Origin: Biomphalaria glabrata
Taxonomy: Eukaryota > Mollusca > Gastropoda > Planorbidae
Direction of reading: 5' to 3'
NCBI RefSeq assembly: GCF_947242115.1
Contig: NC_074715.1
Location: 52,900,080 to 52,964,079 of the forward strand
DNA: 64,000 nucleotides
Of the stretch, positions 34,543 through 46,079 are shown one piece after another (within the stretch, counting starts at the first letter, position 1; each line of letters begins with the position of its first letter). The notes under the pieces were generated by a model that saw only the letters and a program-made list of their open reading frames with translations, ran no database searches and was not told the origin of the DNA. The translations under genes were made by a program, and so were the position numbers.

Positions 34543-37500
34543 ATGTATGTATGAACCGAATACTAGTGATGGCAAACAAACTAACTTTTAAAACTAGTTT
34601 TCAATTTAAACAAAGTAGCTAAACCATCAGTTTATCATGAATTTGAAAAGAAAGTTAATTAAACTATAACAATTTTTTTTTTTTTGGGGGGGGGGGGTTG
34701 AACTAGACCTATATAGATATTCTAATCCGACTGTATGCCTACGGTTCGATCTTATTCTTTTGACATTCAAGTAATATTTATCTATGATAAAATCAGTATT
34801 AAGGAATATGTTTCTTACATAAACGTTAATGCACAATAAAATAAAATGTCTGAATAAATATGTGTGCTTGTATTTTTGCCTTGAATTAAAACCTTTAGAA
34901 AATAATGGTACTCTTTTTTTTTTTAAAAAGTATATTAACGTATTGTTATAACTCTGCCATGCGCACCGCCATCCAGGCTAGTGCTAGAAGGTGCGCACTG
35001 TGACAGACCTAAAAGCATGTCAACACAAGAGAGGAGAACGATTTCCGCCCAAGTTGAGAGCCGAAGTGAAAAGACTGTGCCTAAGATTGATGATGTTTTA
35101 TGAACTTGTCGTGTAGATAAAGATATATGTGCCTCGTTGAGTTGCCTCACTTAAGTTATTACAATATATACATTTTATTTCGAAAACTGATTGCCCGAAA
35201 TGACTTCGGGCATATAACTTTTCTTAAGAAATTATTTAACCGAGCGAGGCTAGGCCACCTGATATCATGATTAAGTTGAGTAGCTTTCGGTATTGGAATT
35301 TAAAAGAAAAGTAAACACTTATTTTTCAATTTAAAAAAAATTCACGCGCCATTTCGGTAGAAATATTGCACTCAGTAGATGACACATCTATGTAACCCCA
35401 ACCATACCACATTAGTCATCGTATTCTTCGCAGTTAACTGATGTAGCACTTAGCTTTTCTTTTAACATTTTGTACATATCATAAATAAAGGGAGGAAATA
35501 GAGGTGTGCCTAATGTTCACGAATAGCACCCCTTCAGCACTCCTATCAATTATTGTGAATCATGTGAACTGGAAAATGTGAAAGAAAAGGGCATTTTCTG
35601 TTTCTGATTAAAAATATTTGAGACGTCGATATTTTAAAACAAAATTTAATATTGTATCATATAAAAAAAGACATTACTTCATAAAAACAAGATGATCTAG
35701 TACTACGCGTGTCCCTAGGTCAATTTAGTCATGCATGTTAATTACTTTAATTCATAAAATAAGCATTGGTCAGTATTATTTATTTCAAAAGATGCCCTTT
35801 TAGCAAATCCCAAAGACTATTTACACACCGAAAGAGAAAATATTTCTTCCATAGGACTTGAAAGAAAGATTAACCCTTTTACCTTTACCCTTACCTATCC
35901 CATAGTCTGTTGGGCCGTTCTAAAATATCTTAAGTGTAAAGACGCAATTCAGATTAGATAAATTAAACAGACAGTTGAAGCTAGGCTTTCATAGAGGTAA
36001 CATCGTACGTGATAGTGACTGAGACTAGACTGCTGCCGTTGTGAATTAAACAGTTATACTTCATACGCCTGTTGGTTGTTCACTCTTTTTGTGGAGTCGA
36101 CATTACATCTCTACATAAGTAAGGTACGTCGTTTCATCATCTAATAAGAAAATAGTAGACTGTTTTCGAGATAGTCGTACGCAATAATATCATATGTTTC
36201 GAAACTTTTTGATTCTTTTGATGATTTTCTTTGTCTCAAAATGTTAGAATTTCCTTCGACTGATGCACATCATTATAGTGATGAAATTTGAGTGCAAAAA
36301 AAGGACCGCGACAGAGATATCTTACTTAACACGAAAATGATCTCAAAAAAAGATGATGCCCATTACAGACCTCCCTGCGGCGCTATATGCACCTATTATG
36401 TCCCTCTTTATAATAATACTGACAAGGGCTGCTTTTCTATTATAAGACTTCCTTTTTTTTTTTTTTTACTAAATACGAGAAACCCGCATATATGTAACTC
36501 TGCCGAACCAAGGAAAACAAAGGACGTTTGGGCCACGACGCCTTCATCAGCTACAAAACAAACAAAAAATGACAAACACAAAATAGTCTTAAGTGAACTG
36601 CCCGATGTTGTTCTCAATCGAGGCAGAAAAGAAATGAGCTACGCAGGTGTAAAAGCGCGGGGAAATCGGAAGGGGGCTGAGTTGTCAGGCAAAGATGAAT
36701 GGGAAAAGGGGTAGTGTTAGTGCCTATCGCATATTAAATAAAATATATCTCCTATAAAATTCGGGCATGGGACCCATGCAGAATAAAAAATTGTATACTT
36801 ATCTTAACACTTGCATTGACAAGAAATTAAAAAGTATTATTGTAACAGCAATAGCGAGAGTAATATTTTTACATCTAACACTAAAATGTTTGTCTGCATA
36901 CCACCTGAACTCCCCCACTCCGCCGATGAAAGATCCGTCCCGAGTAAAGGACTTTAATTCATTCCTCTTAATTAACAACACGACAATTACCAACTGATGC
37001 AAGATGCAAAACATTTTTTTCGCAAACTTAGAGACTCAAATACCACTTCATTCCAGGGACAGAAACACAGATTTAGACGACGACTTCCATGACCCATTTA
37101 TAGCAAGTTTTAAACGTAAATCCAATTGGACCTCCAATACGCGAGCCTCTCAAACCTTAGTTGTTTACTTCAATAAGACAGAACGTGACCTGAAACTAAA
37201 AAAATATCCTCCATTTAAGCAGTTTAACATAATCGGGTCCGAAACGTGAGGACATCGTCATCAAACCAGCAGATAAAGGCGGCTCTATCGTAGTGTGGGA
37301 TAGAAACTTGTATATCATGGAGGCCGTTAACCAGTTCAGCGACACCAATTTTTATGAACCAAGAAAAACTGACGAAACCATCTCTAATAATAAAAAGTTA
37401 AGGTTGAAATAGATTAACTTATAAACTTGTTGCTGATAACCCACTTCCACAATCGGACTCTAGGATAGCGAATTAGGAAAACCATATTTCTACCTTTACC

Positions 37501-40500
37501 AAAAATTCATAAACTTAACAACCCCGGCAGACCCATTGTCTCCGCTTGTTCTTGCCCCTTGAACTTCTTGCCCGCTTTCTGGACAAGATCTTTGTTTGAT
37601 GCTTTGTTGCGTTTCATGATGTTTTTTCTCGTTTACATTTTTTTAACATCAAACACTGTTCAGCATGTCTATCTCCTCACAGAGTGTGGAAATTGTAAAG
37701 CTGGTACCACTTGTAATCGATTTGACGGAAGCTGTGCAGCTGGTTGTCAAAAAGGCTGGATAGGAGTCAAGTGTGATGTCAGTAAGTAAACAATACATTT
37801 ACTTTTCAAGACTAAATGTATACTATAGATTTATTTGCATCCTTTAGTCTTATTCTAAGAACCAAAAATCTATAGGTCCCAAAATGCTAAATCTCAGACT
37901 GTAGATAGACTGTATTGATATTACAATAAATATATAACAACAATCTGAAATAAACTTTGTCACATTTAAATTATGAGTGAGTCTGGTGTGAATGTACACT
38001 TTTGGTTTCTTATAGTTATGTTTTTTTGTTTGGTGTAATGCACAAATTGTAAGACAAATTTCCGTACGGACAATAAAGATTATTATCATTATTATTATAT
38101 ATCTATAACAGAATGGCAATCCAATAGTAACCATGACTTTCGTCTTGCCCCAATAAACTTATCTCCCGATTTCTGGACAAAATAAGAACATAAAACTAAA
38201 ATGTTATTTAACCTTGGTTAGGCCAATAATAGAATATGCATCCTCTGTTTGGGACCCCTCAACTCAAGAAAACATTAAGAAACTAGAACAGACACAAAAT
38301 AGAGCAGTGCGATTCATAACAACCGAATATTCACATTTGACTAGAGTAACACCTTTAGTAAAATCACTAAATTTAGAAAGCCTTCAGGACAGAAGGCTCA
38401 AAAGTAAAGTAGCAATTATATATAAAACACTGAACCATAATCTTCAAATACAAAAACAAAATTTAATAAAATACTCTGAAAGACACAAAAATAAAGGCGC
38501 ATTCCTCGTCCCATATGCTAGGACAAATTTGTACAAATACTCCTTCTTCCCTAGTGCTATTAGAGCATGGAATGGGTTGCCTGAGCTAGCCAGGAAAACC
38601 AGTGACTTGACAGAATTTAAGTCATTGGTTAATATGCATGACTAAATGCATGACGTAATCATCTTCTTTTTTGAAGTAACGTCTGTATTATATAAGATAA
38701 GATAAGATAAGAATATCTTTCAGCCTATAGTCGAAAATTACCTACGTTCATTAAAGATACCAACCAACCACGCCCTGCTCACACTAGCACAGTCAAACTA
38801 CAACCTGACAAAGCCTACCTACTCTTCCTCCTAGATGTCAGCTTCCTTTACACCTCCATCCCATATTTTAGCTTGAAAGCTATTCGCTACTTTTTTGAAA
38901 TACATACGTCGACAACCTATACAAATAGGTCAGGCCGAGTGGTCAAATCCACAAGAACTAGTGGCTATGTATAATGACAAACCTCAAACACCGGAGGATG
39001 TTACATTTATTTGTGTGTTTATGTTTATGCATGTTGTGTGTGTGTTTTTATCTGTTTTCTTGTAGTCTCTCTTGTTCAACTGTTGACGTGTTCACATGTT
39101 TCTCTCAAGTATTTTATTAGTGTGTATTTAGTGTCTCCTGTTCATTTTTTTCACTTTCTTGTCATGTCAATACAATGGAGTTGTAACTTAATCAACAGTG
39201 TTGTTATCACAGCGTAATTGATAATATAACAAACTAAACAAAAAATGTTTTCCTTAATAAGTTATTTAATTTATTAAAATGTAGTAGCTTATTTAATTTA
39301 CTATAAACTAAAATAAAATTGCTAGCATACATTATAAAGATATGTTATATATTGCAATATATGTTGTAAATTCGTTCAAATTTGTTTCAGAGATCGCTGA
39401 TGCCTGTGAGGATACTATGATGTCACTAGACTGTGGACCAGGCAACAACATTGAAATTCTTGAAGCTATCTACAGTTATCCAAATGGAAGACAATGTGAA
39501 AAGTCCGACGTACCAATGACTTGCGTGTCCTATAAAAAATCTAAAGTTGTTGAAAGGTAAGTCGTCGACATCTGTCATAAATAAGTCTAAACACTTAGTT
39601 GCAAGGGCGGACTGACCATATGGGCAATCGGGCAAATGCCTGGTGGGCACATACCCCAAGGGTCCAGTAAAAAAACAATTTCGGGATCTTTGGGCGCCTC
39701 TGAATCCATCCAGCTCTAATGGGTGCCTGACATATGTTGGAGAATAGTAATGGCAGTTGGTGGTTGTGCTGGCCACAAGACACCCTCGTTAGCCACAGAA
39801 GTAGATGACCGTTACATCGTCTGCCCTATAGACCACAAGGTCTGAAAGTGGAACTTTACTTTTACACTACCTGTTTCCTTAAGTATTTACTTGAAACTTC
39901 TCGTTGGTCAGGCACCGCTGAAATTTATTAATAGAAACGTACTTCCGAAATTAAGACTCGCATTATTTAATTTAAAACAAATTGATTTCCATTTAATGAA
40001 AAAAATAATTCCCGAACACTGAATCGATCGATGAACGCTTGTATATTAGGACATTTTTACCTTTTACCTTTACCTATCCCTTAGTCTGTTGGACCGTTGG
40101 GGCACCAGGCAAGATTTGTCGACCGTCTTTCTCCATTCCTCCCTTTTTTTTTGCCTTGTTTAGAACCTCTCTCAATGGCAGGCCTGTCCATTCTTTAATG
40201 TTGTCCTCCCATTGCTTTTTCTGTCTGCCTCTTCTTCTTGTCCCTGGCACTGTTCCCTGAAGGAAGGTCTTTGCGAGCCCCGTAGATCTTTTAATGTGGC
40301 CAAAGGTTTTAAGCTTTCGTTTTTTCACAATAGTAAGCAGGTCGTCATGAGCTCCGATCGCTACAGTAACCCTGTCTCTGATTTCTTGGTTTGTGATGCG
40401 GTCTTTGAATGTGATGCCTAGGATCCTTCTGTAGCATCTCAATTCCATTGCTAGGATCCTCCTCTCAAGCTCTGCATTCAACGTCCACGACTCACAAGCA

Positions 40501-40850
40501 TATAAAAATGTGGCCATGACCAAAGAGCGCATCAGTCTAATTTTGGTGCCGAGGGCTAAGCCCTTATCTTTCCATATTATTTTAAGTTTTGAAAGGGCTG
40601 CTGTGGACTGTGCTATTCGGGCCAATGATTCGGGTTTTGTTCCCTCATCTGAGACAATAGCAAATTATGCAAAAATTACGTTTATTTAGTTAGAACATAA
40701 AATTAAGTTCACTTTTTCTATTCAATTTTTCTTAGATGTCTCGGACAATCGCATTGTGATTTCATGATAGATACTAATTTATTTGAGGTCAAATGCAAGC
40801 GACCCATTGTGAAACTAGCCACAGTGCACTATAAATGTATACCTAAATAA
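34166..40850 (+). CDS. Lectin gene 2: secreted EGF-SUEL lectin, four exons (152 aa)
   Basis: Exons: 34166-34244, 37683-37781, 39391-39556, 40736-40850 (459 nt). Order of parts: signal peptide MKHTILTSFLTLLFCLLTTT (residues 1-22 or so); one six-cysteine EGF-like module (CGNC...TTC...GSC...GC..GW.G..C) of the compact MEGF/SREC type, about residues 27-58; one SUEL domain with eight cysteines, about residues 65-150. Phases are 1, 1, 2, so the EGF exon is symmetric. Known: SUEL domains bind sugars and EGF modules often mediate protein contact or multimerisation. Seen: YGR is replaced by YSY and the DPC loop by VKC, so classical rhamnose binding is doubtful. Exon 1 and the promoter nearly match gene 3, whereas the lectin part is far more diverged. 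Introns hold Penelope, LINE, SINE and RTE pieces. The protein is likely secreted; an immune role is inference. Confidence 0.85.
34511..34553. repeat. (GT)n(ATGT)n microsatellite in intron 1 of lectin gene 2
   Basis: Homology with intron 1 of lectin gene 3 runs up to here and then stops or becomes unclear. Confidence 0.85.
34560..36719. other. Middle of intron 1 of lectin gene 2, mostly unassigned
   Basis: Includes a LINE tail fragment at about 35690-35760 (minus), an RTE tail remnant at 35876-35925 (minus) and LTR-like stretches near 34940-35160 and 35930-36120 that could not be placed. The 140-codon frame at 36292-36714 is not recognised. Confidence 0.35.
36720..37592 (+). mobile_element. 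Penelope-like element, reverse transcriptase N-terminal part
   Basis: Translated in plus frames it shows DIVIKPADKGGSIVVWDRNL, QFSDTNFYEP, then LPKIHKLNNPGRPIVSACSC and ELLARFLDKIF, the ordered landmarks of Penelope-type RT (KPADKGG, LPKIHK.GNPGRPIVS). The reading frame is broken several times. It stops just before the EGF exon of lectin gene 2. Confidence 0.85.
37683..37781 (+). CDS. Exon 2 of lectin gene 2 (EGF-like module, symmetric 1-1 exon)
   Basis: 99 nt between acceptor CTCACAG and donor GTAAGT. Codes KCGNCKAGTTCNRFDGSC, then GCQKGWIGVKCDVS: six cysteines and the GWxG motif. No equivalent was found in lectin genes 1 or 3. Confidence 0.85.
37940..38100 (+). mobile_element. LINE 3' UTR with ATT tail
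   Basis: Near-identical to 8155-8335 ('acttttggtttcttatagtt', 'acggacaataaagattatta'). Confidence 0.75.
38110..38990 (+). mobile_element. Penelope-like element, second piece, interrupted by a LINE
   Basis: 38112-38177 again codes the NPIV...SCPNKLISRFLDKI region, overlapping what ends the first piece; after the LINE, 38712-38990 continues with PIVENYLRS...KDTN and LDVSFLYTSIPY (the RT motif with DVS.LYTNIP). Same orientation as the first piece. Confidence 0.75.
38185..38708 (+). mobile_element. CR1/Jockey-group LINE, 5'-truncated, RT C-terminus
   Basis: Open frame to 38645: LVRPIIEYASSVWDPST, TQNRAVRFI, then FFPSAIRAWNGLPELARKTS. The 3' UTR 'gacgtaatcatcttctttt' ends in a TAAGA tail. It is the best preserved of the family in this window and lies inside Penelope sequence in intron 2 of lectin gene 2. 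Confidence 0.85.
39391..39556 (+). CDS. Exon 3 of lectin gene 2 (N-terminal half of SUEL domain)
   Basis: Acceptor TTTGTTTCAG; 166 nt; donor AG/GTAAGT in phase 2. Codes ACEDTMMSLDCGPG...AIYSY...C...MTC. The cysteine positions match the other SUEL exons. Confidence 0.85.
39603..39670 (+). mobile_element. Fragment of the CAGAGGCGGACTG hAT family
   Basis: 'gggcggactgaccatatggg' and 'caaatgcctggtgggcac', matching the ends of the element at 30939; about 50 bp after exon 3 of lectin gene 2. Confidence 0.6.
39675..39870 (+). repeat. SINE-A body, head missing
   Basis: 'tttgggcgcctctgaatcca' to 'caaggtctgaaagtggaact'. Confidence 0.85.
40055..40640 (-). mobile_element. RTE-like LINE, 5'-truncated, RT C-terminus
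   Basis: Minus open frame 40625-40074: MATFLYACESWTLNAELERR, MELRCYRRILGITFKD, then RKLKTFGHIKRSTGLAKTFL and WEDNIKEWTGLPLREV. This is the usual C-terminal part of RTE-type ORF2. Tail 'ggtaaaggtaaa' on the element strand. Lies in intron 3 of lectin gene 2, antisense to it. Confidence 0.85.
40736..40850 (+). CDS. Exon 4 of lectin gene 2 (C-terminal half of SUEL domain)
   Basis: Acceptor TTTTTCTTAG; codes CLGQSHCDFMIDTNLFEVKC and ends VHYKCIPK, TAA. The Y-x-C ending is diagnostic of SUEL domains. Confidence 0.85.
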
Positions 40851-41073
40851 GGTAAGAAGAGCCCATTTTAATGTTTTATTTCTTTTTGAATCATTACTTA
40901 GCTCAAAGAAAGTGTCACTACTTAGTAAGTGACATTTGATTATGCATGTAAGAGTGTCTACTGTTGCACTACTTGCTGTAGCGTAGGTCTACTCTAATTA
41001 TTACAGTACACAAAACATTTAAATTCATCAATTAAGTCCTTGATCAGCAGACATAATATTTATTTGACCATAC

Positions 41074-41079
41074 AATAAA
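41074..41079 (+). terminator. Possible polyadenylation signal of lectin gene 2
   Basis: AATAAA about 225 nt after the stop codon, the first one downstream. Confidence 0.4.
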
Positions 41080-41317
41080 ATATATAGTATACTGGCAAAT
41101 CCAGCCATCAATAAACACATAATATGTTTCACATCATTCAATTCAGAAATCCAATAGAATATACATACAAATTACACCACTAGTAATGCCTAGTATTATA
41201 AGTCTAATCACTTCTATATCTAAGGTACCTACTGACTTCTGACCATGTGGTAAACTCTCAGAACGAGACTTTTTACCCATACTTCGTAACTCTCCACGTC
41301 AAAAACCACAAACACAA

Positions 41318-41582
41318 CAAACAGGTGTACTCCGTGCTTCCCGACTAGTGCATGTCACTGGCCACCAAACAATGATGTGACAGAAAAGTAGAAGTAATTG
41401 TGTTCATTTAGCATCTCATAAGCAGTACATCGTGTATAATCATTAAATGTGTCTCAGATTTTTAGTTTCTACTAAAGTTTCTTTGAATAATTAGAAGCCT
41501 ACATTTCTGTCACATCATTGTTTGATGGCCATGTACTATGATGACGTGAACTAGTAGGAAAGCATGGGACACACCTGTATGG
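41318..41582. repeat. Imperfect inverted repeat, arms about 75 bp
   Basis: Left arm from CAGGTGTACTCC to AATGATGTGACAGAAA (41318-41388); right arm TTTCTGTCACATCATT to GGGACACACCTG (41505-41582). Spacer about 115 bp. May be a foldback-type DNA transposon; no target duplication seen. Confidence 0.7.
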
Positions 41583-41589
41583 TAAGTCC

Positions 41590-42295
41590 GTTATTGGTTT
41601 TGGTCTATCTTTCCATCCGCATATCTTTTTTTTTTCTTTTTTTTTCTCCTCTTCACTCTTATTAGGATACCTTCAGCTTTTTTTTTTTTAGCTTTTGATG
41701 TCACTTGTCAAGCTATTAACATCCTAATAATCCTTGGGCTTTTGCCTTTTTTTTTAGGGCTGTTGGCCTCTATTTGGGCATTATTTCATTTTTTTTTAAA
41801 TATTTTTTATCAGTAAATTGGTAACATTTAAATAGTTGCAATTTAAAATAAATTAATTACAGTGTGATCAAACATGGAAATGAAAGTAATCACGTTAAGG
41901 ATCTCTTAGTATTTTATCGTTATAAGTTGTACTATACATGATATTACTACTTTAAGTACAAATAATTTAAAAAAAAATGGAAAACACATACTTAATACAA
42001 AGCGAAAATTAAAACAATGGCAGATTATTTAAACGATTAATTCTATGAGATTATTGATCTTTAACTTGATAGCAGTTTGAAATATAATGTTAAATACATT
42101 GTTTGTCCTCTAAACGTCTATAGTCTTTATATTTTAATTTCTGATGTATCTTCCAAAATGTAGTCTTTTAGTTCCTTGTAAAATATCATGCAGTAAATTG
42201 ACGGGGCTAGGCTATTGAGACATCACTCACAAGTGCATACATTACAATAAGGCAGCCACCTGGTGTAAAGACTTTAAGTATAAAGAATATAGTTA
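41590..42295. other. AT- and T-rich spacer, nothing recognised
   Basis: T-runs and low-complexity DNA only. Confidence 0.35.
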
Positions 42296-42299
42296 CGAT

Positions 42300-43390
42300 A
42301 AACATCGGTTTCCAATATTATTAGATAGCTTATAGTTTTAAATACATACATATCTATTAAAAACGAAAAGATTAATAGTACAGTTAAAACGGGTTTACCC
42401 GATTTGTTGAATGAATGGGATTATAAACTAAACAATTAAACGAAATAATTTTTAGTACGCGATTCATGAATGAATATAGCCCTATCTCAACTCAGCTTCG
42501 CAGCTTTCGTAAACGAATGTATTAAAAATGCTTTAGAAATCCAAATTTGAATGTTAATTTGATCAAAATATGAAATAAATGGACTATAATTATTATGTTC
42601 ATGTGTTTAAGTATAAAACTATCTGTGCGAGGAGAAGTTATATCATATTAGAATTTTAGACTTAGGCATGGAAATGTCTAATGGAAGAATGTTCGTCAGG
42701 AAATCTGTAGTCACAGATATAAGGAACTACTTTATGTAAAAAATGGTTTTGAAGCACAAATCTGAAGGTTAATTTTATTATATTATGAAATCAATGGATC
42801 TTCTTTTGTATTTTCATGTGTCGAAGTAAAAAACTATCTGCGCAAAGTGTATTTCTTAAAATTAGATCTAGGTCTAAATCCTTTCTATCTTTTCTCATGT
42901 CAAAATTGTAAACATGGCCTAGATCCATAAATACTATAGCTTTAATAGAGTCGGACAACTTTATTTTTTTTAGGGTCTTAAGTTTGTTTTAGGGCTGCAT
43001 ACACTACAGTCTAAGTTAGTACCCAAGGAACATTCCTGCCAAGTTTTATCAAGCGGTTTTTATTTCTATTAGTCACATACATACATACATACATACATAC
43101 ATACATACATACATACATACATACATACATACATACATACATACCTTCTTATCTTATCTTCTATAATACAGACGTTCCTTCAAAAAAGAAGATGATTACG
43201 TCCTACGCGTCATGCATTTAGTCATGCATATTAACCAATGACTTAAATTCTGCCAAGTCACTGGTTTTCCTGGCTAGCTCAGGCAAACCATTCCATGCTC
43301 TAATAGCACTAGGGAAGAAGGAGCATTTGTACAAATTTGTCCTAGCATATGGGACGAGGAATACATACATACGCCTTACTTTATAGATGT
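42300..43390 (+). mobile_element. CATA-element, about 1 kb, with nested LINE tail
   Basis: 'cgggtttacccgatttgttg', 'agcttcgcagctttcgtaaa', 'agggctgcatacactacagt', CATA tract at 43077-43144 and end 'catacgccttactttata'. Its CATA tract is interrupted by LINE sequence. Confidence 0.75.
43145..43366 (-). mobile_element. CR1-like LINE 3' end inside the CATA tract
   Basis: 'cttcttatcttatctt' tail at left, C-terminal codons NLYKCSFFPSAIRAWNGLPE on the minus strand; 'atacatacatacgcc' resumes at right. Confidence 0.85.
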
Positions 43391-43965
43391 CGGAAGTAAG
43401 ATTTTGATGCATTTTTTTATTACACTTTATCTTCAATGATTTTAGTAAACTAATGATGTCATGAAATGGTAAATACTTTTTTATTTAAGATGTAGCCCTT
43501 TTTTTCCCTCTTTTTTAAAGAAAAAATAAAATAAGATTTTTATATAAAATAAATATACATTATATTTAGATTCACAAAAATAAAATATTATTATATGTAT
43601 TGATTTAAAAGAAAACAAAACTAAAGCCACATATTCATATAAGATAAGCATTAATATTACAAAATAAGTTCACATAATGTATAAAGAGTACCGCAATATC
43701 TATATAACATAAAATGAAAATGAATTAAAAAATAATTCAAGTTGAATTAAAGAGCAATTCAATATTGCCAAAACAAAATTTATATTCAAGTCTAGATAAA
43801 AATGTCAGTATTAGAACTTATAGATCACTTCAAGTGCAGGATTTATTTTTCAGATGCAACAAGATGCAAACATGTGAGATTGACATCAAAAATCCATTTT
43901 TGGAGCTGTCTTCCCATTTGTGCAGAAACTTGCAATAACGACATGTCGATGTTTGGACTAAATAT
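43391..43965. other. AT-rich spacer
   Basis: No coding signal recognised. Confidence 0.35.
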
Positions 43966-43973
43966 GTACTAAC

Positions 43974-44044
43974 CATAGAGGTATATATTATACTAGACTG
44001 GAAACTGGAAATAAACTCTTATCCACGACTGATCGATTCACAGA

Positions 44045-44114
<70 letters not shown>

Positions 44115-44645
44115 CATATATTTATATTTATGTTCGTAAACTCTTTTTCAAGCTCTAAGTGGAGTTGCCCCAATCAATCTTTCCTGTCTTAGAAAAGTAA
44201 TGATCTTTAGTTTTCAAAGTTTAGAAATAATGCAAAATCATTTCTCGGATATTCACGCAAATATATGAAACAAAGAAATTTCCTGTTGTTTTTTTTCCAT
44301 TGAGATAATGTTTCAAAAATTCTATATCGAAATAATTAATGTTGATTTAAATCATCTTATGTACATTTAAATAGATTAAATAGATCTTTCTAGATTTTGT
44401 TTCTGAAAATTGCAAAATAATAATTATGAGACGAGAGTACTCTTATTTTTGATGTTCAATTACTAGATCTAGATCTAAAAATTAAATTACATGTTACATA
44501 GGTTAGGGTTGAGAAAAACAACTTTACTTCTTGTAACTACTTCACAAAACAACGCCTTGATCCAACTTTCTAAAAAATTTTCACGACATTTTTTGAAGTG
44601 TTCAAAAATCTCCATGTCCAGTCTAGAGTAGTATATAAGTCTATG
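43974..44645. mobile_element. CATAGAC-family TIR element, 672 bp, with 8-bp target duplication
   Basis: Ends CATAGAGG...TAGACTGGAAA and CCAGTCTAGA...AGTCTATG; flanked by GTACTAAC at 43966-43973 and 44646-44653. A (TA)n tract lies inside at 44047-44110. Confidence 0.85.
44047..44110. repeat. (TA)n microsatellite
   Basis: About 32 TA units within the MITE. Confidence 0.95.
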
Positions 44646-44679
44646 GTACTAACATTTTAGATTTGTGTATGATTTTTGT

Positions 44680-45040
44680 TAGAATGTGTATTCTTTATTA
44701 ATCTATTTCAACTCTTAATCAACCCTTAATTATCCCAACCTCGGATTAAGCTCATCTTTTGTACAATTGTTACTGTTACCTGACAACACTAGAAACTATA
44801 AGAAAAATTAACCTATTAGCTAATTAACCGTTAGTAAAAAATTATTTCGACTGGTATCTGTAACAAGGGAAAGAAATTGTACTTAACTAAATAGTCCCCT
44901 TTATAGGTAGAAGGTCTAAATCAAAACAAACAATATATAACTATATACTCTTCTCTAGTCATAGATGCCTGATTAGCAGACTTGTTAGCACATCTGCCCG
45001 AGTAGGTGTGAGCCGCTCAAATATTCCTTTCTTCTTTAAA
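44680..45040 (+). repeat. R-CAGA repeat with tRNA-like end
   Basis: 'tatctgtaacaagggaaaga' and 'ttagcagacttgttagcaca', parallel to 12955-13340. Confidence 0.55.
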
Positions 45041-45074
45041 TATAAAAAAAAATATCTAATTGTTTGTCAGTATA

Positions 45075-46050
45075 ATCTATATTATAAAGTAGAATGTGTG
45101 GTGTATGTATGTATGTATGTATGTTACTTATAGACATCAAAACCGCTTGACCAATCTTGATAAAACTAGGCAGGAATGTTCCTTGGGTACCAACTTAGAC
45201 CGTAGTGTATGTATTGTAGCCCTAAAACAAACTTAAGACCCTCAAAAAAAATATAGTTGTCCGACTCTATTACAGCTATAGTATTTTATGGATCTAGGCC
45301 ATGTCTACAATGTTGACATGAGAAAAGATAGAAAGGATTTAGACCTAGATCTAATTTTAAGAAATACACTTTGCGCAGATAGTTTTTTACTTTGACACAT
45401 GAAAAGACAAAAGAAGATCCATTGATTTCATTATATAATAAAAATAACCTTCAATTTTGTGTTTCAAAAGCATTTTTTACATTAATTAGTTCTTTATATC
45501 TGTGATTACAGATTTCCTGACGAACATTCTTTCATTATACAATTCCGTAATGAATCGCGTACTAAATATTAATTCGTTTAATTGTTTACTTTATAATCCC
45601 ATCCCTAGATCTAAAACTCTAATTCAACTCTAAGATGATAAAACTTCTTTTCGCACAGATAGTTTTATACTTTAACACATAAACATATTAATTAAAGTCC
45701 ATTCACATCATATTTTGATCAAATACACATTCAAATTTGGTTTTCTAAAGCTACATTCGTTTACGAAAGCTGCGAAGCCGAGTTGAGATAGGCCTAGATC
45801 TATATTCATTCATGAATCGCGTACTAAAAATGATTTCGTTTCATTGTTCACTTTATAATCCCATTCATTTAACAAAGCTATCGCTCTTTTCGTTTTTAAA
45901 AGATAAGAATGTATCGACTTCGGGTAAACCGATTTTCGCAAAACTAATTTTATTTTCGTAGAGGATCATTAGTTAAGTTTAACATACATCTAAATCCAAT
46001 CCACTAGATTAGTAAACACAAACTTAGACCCGCAGGCCGCGGGTAATGTC
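45075..46050 (-). mobile_element. CATA-element, near full length, inverted
   Basis: Starts at left with 'gtatgtatgtatgtatg', then the reverse of 'gattggtcaagcggttttga'; ends at right near 'cccgcaggccgcgggtaatg'. Forms a widely spaced inverted pair with 42300-43390. Confidence 0.7.
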
Positions 46051-46079
46051 TGGCAAACATACTTTCATTAGACATTACC

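Noticed and set aside
36292-36714. 140-residue protein in intron 1 of lectin gene 2
   Set aside because: No recognisable domain and adjacent to decayed Penelope sequence.
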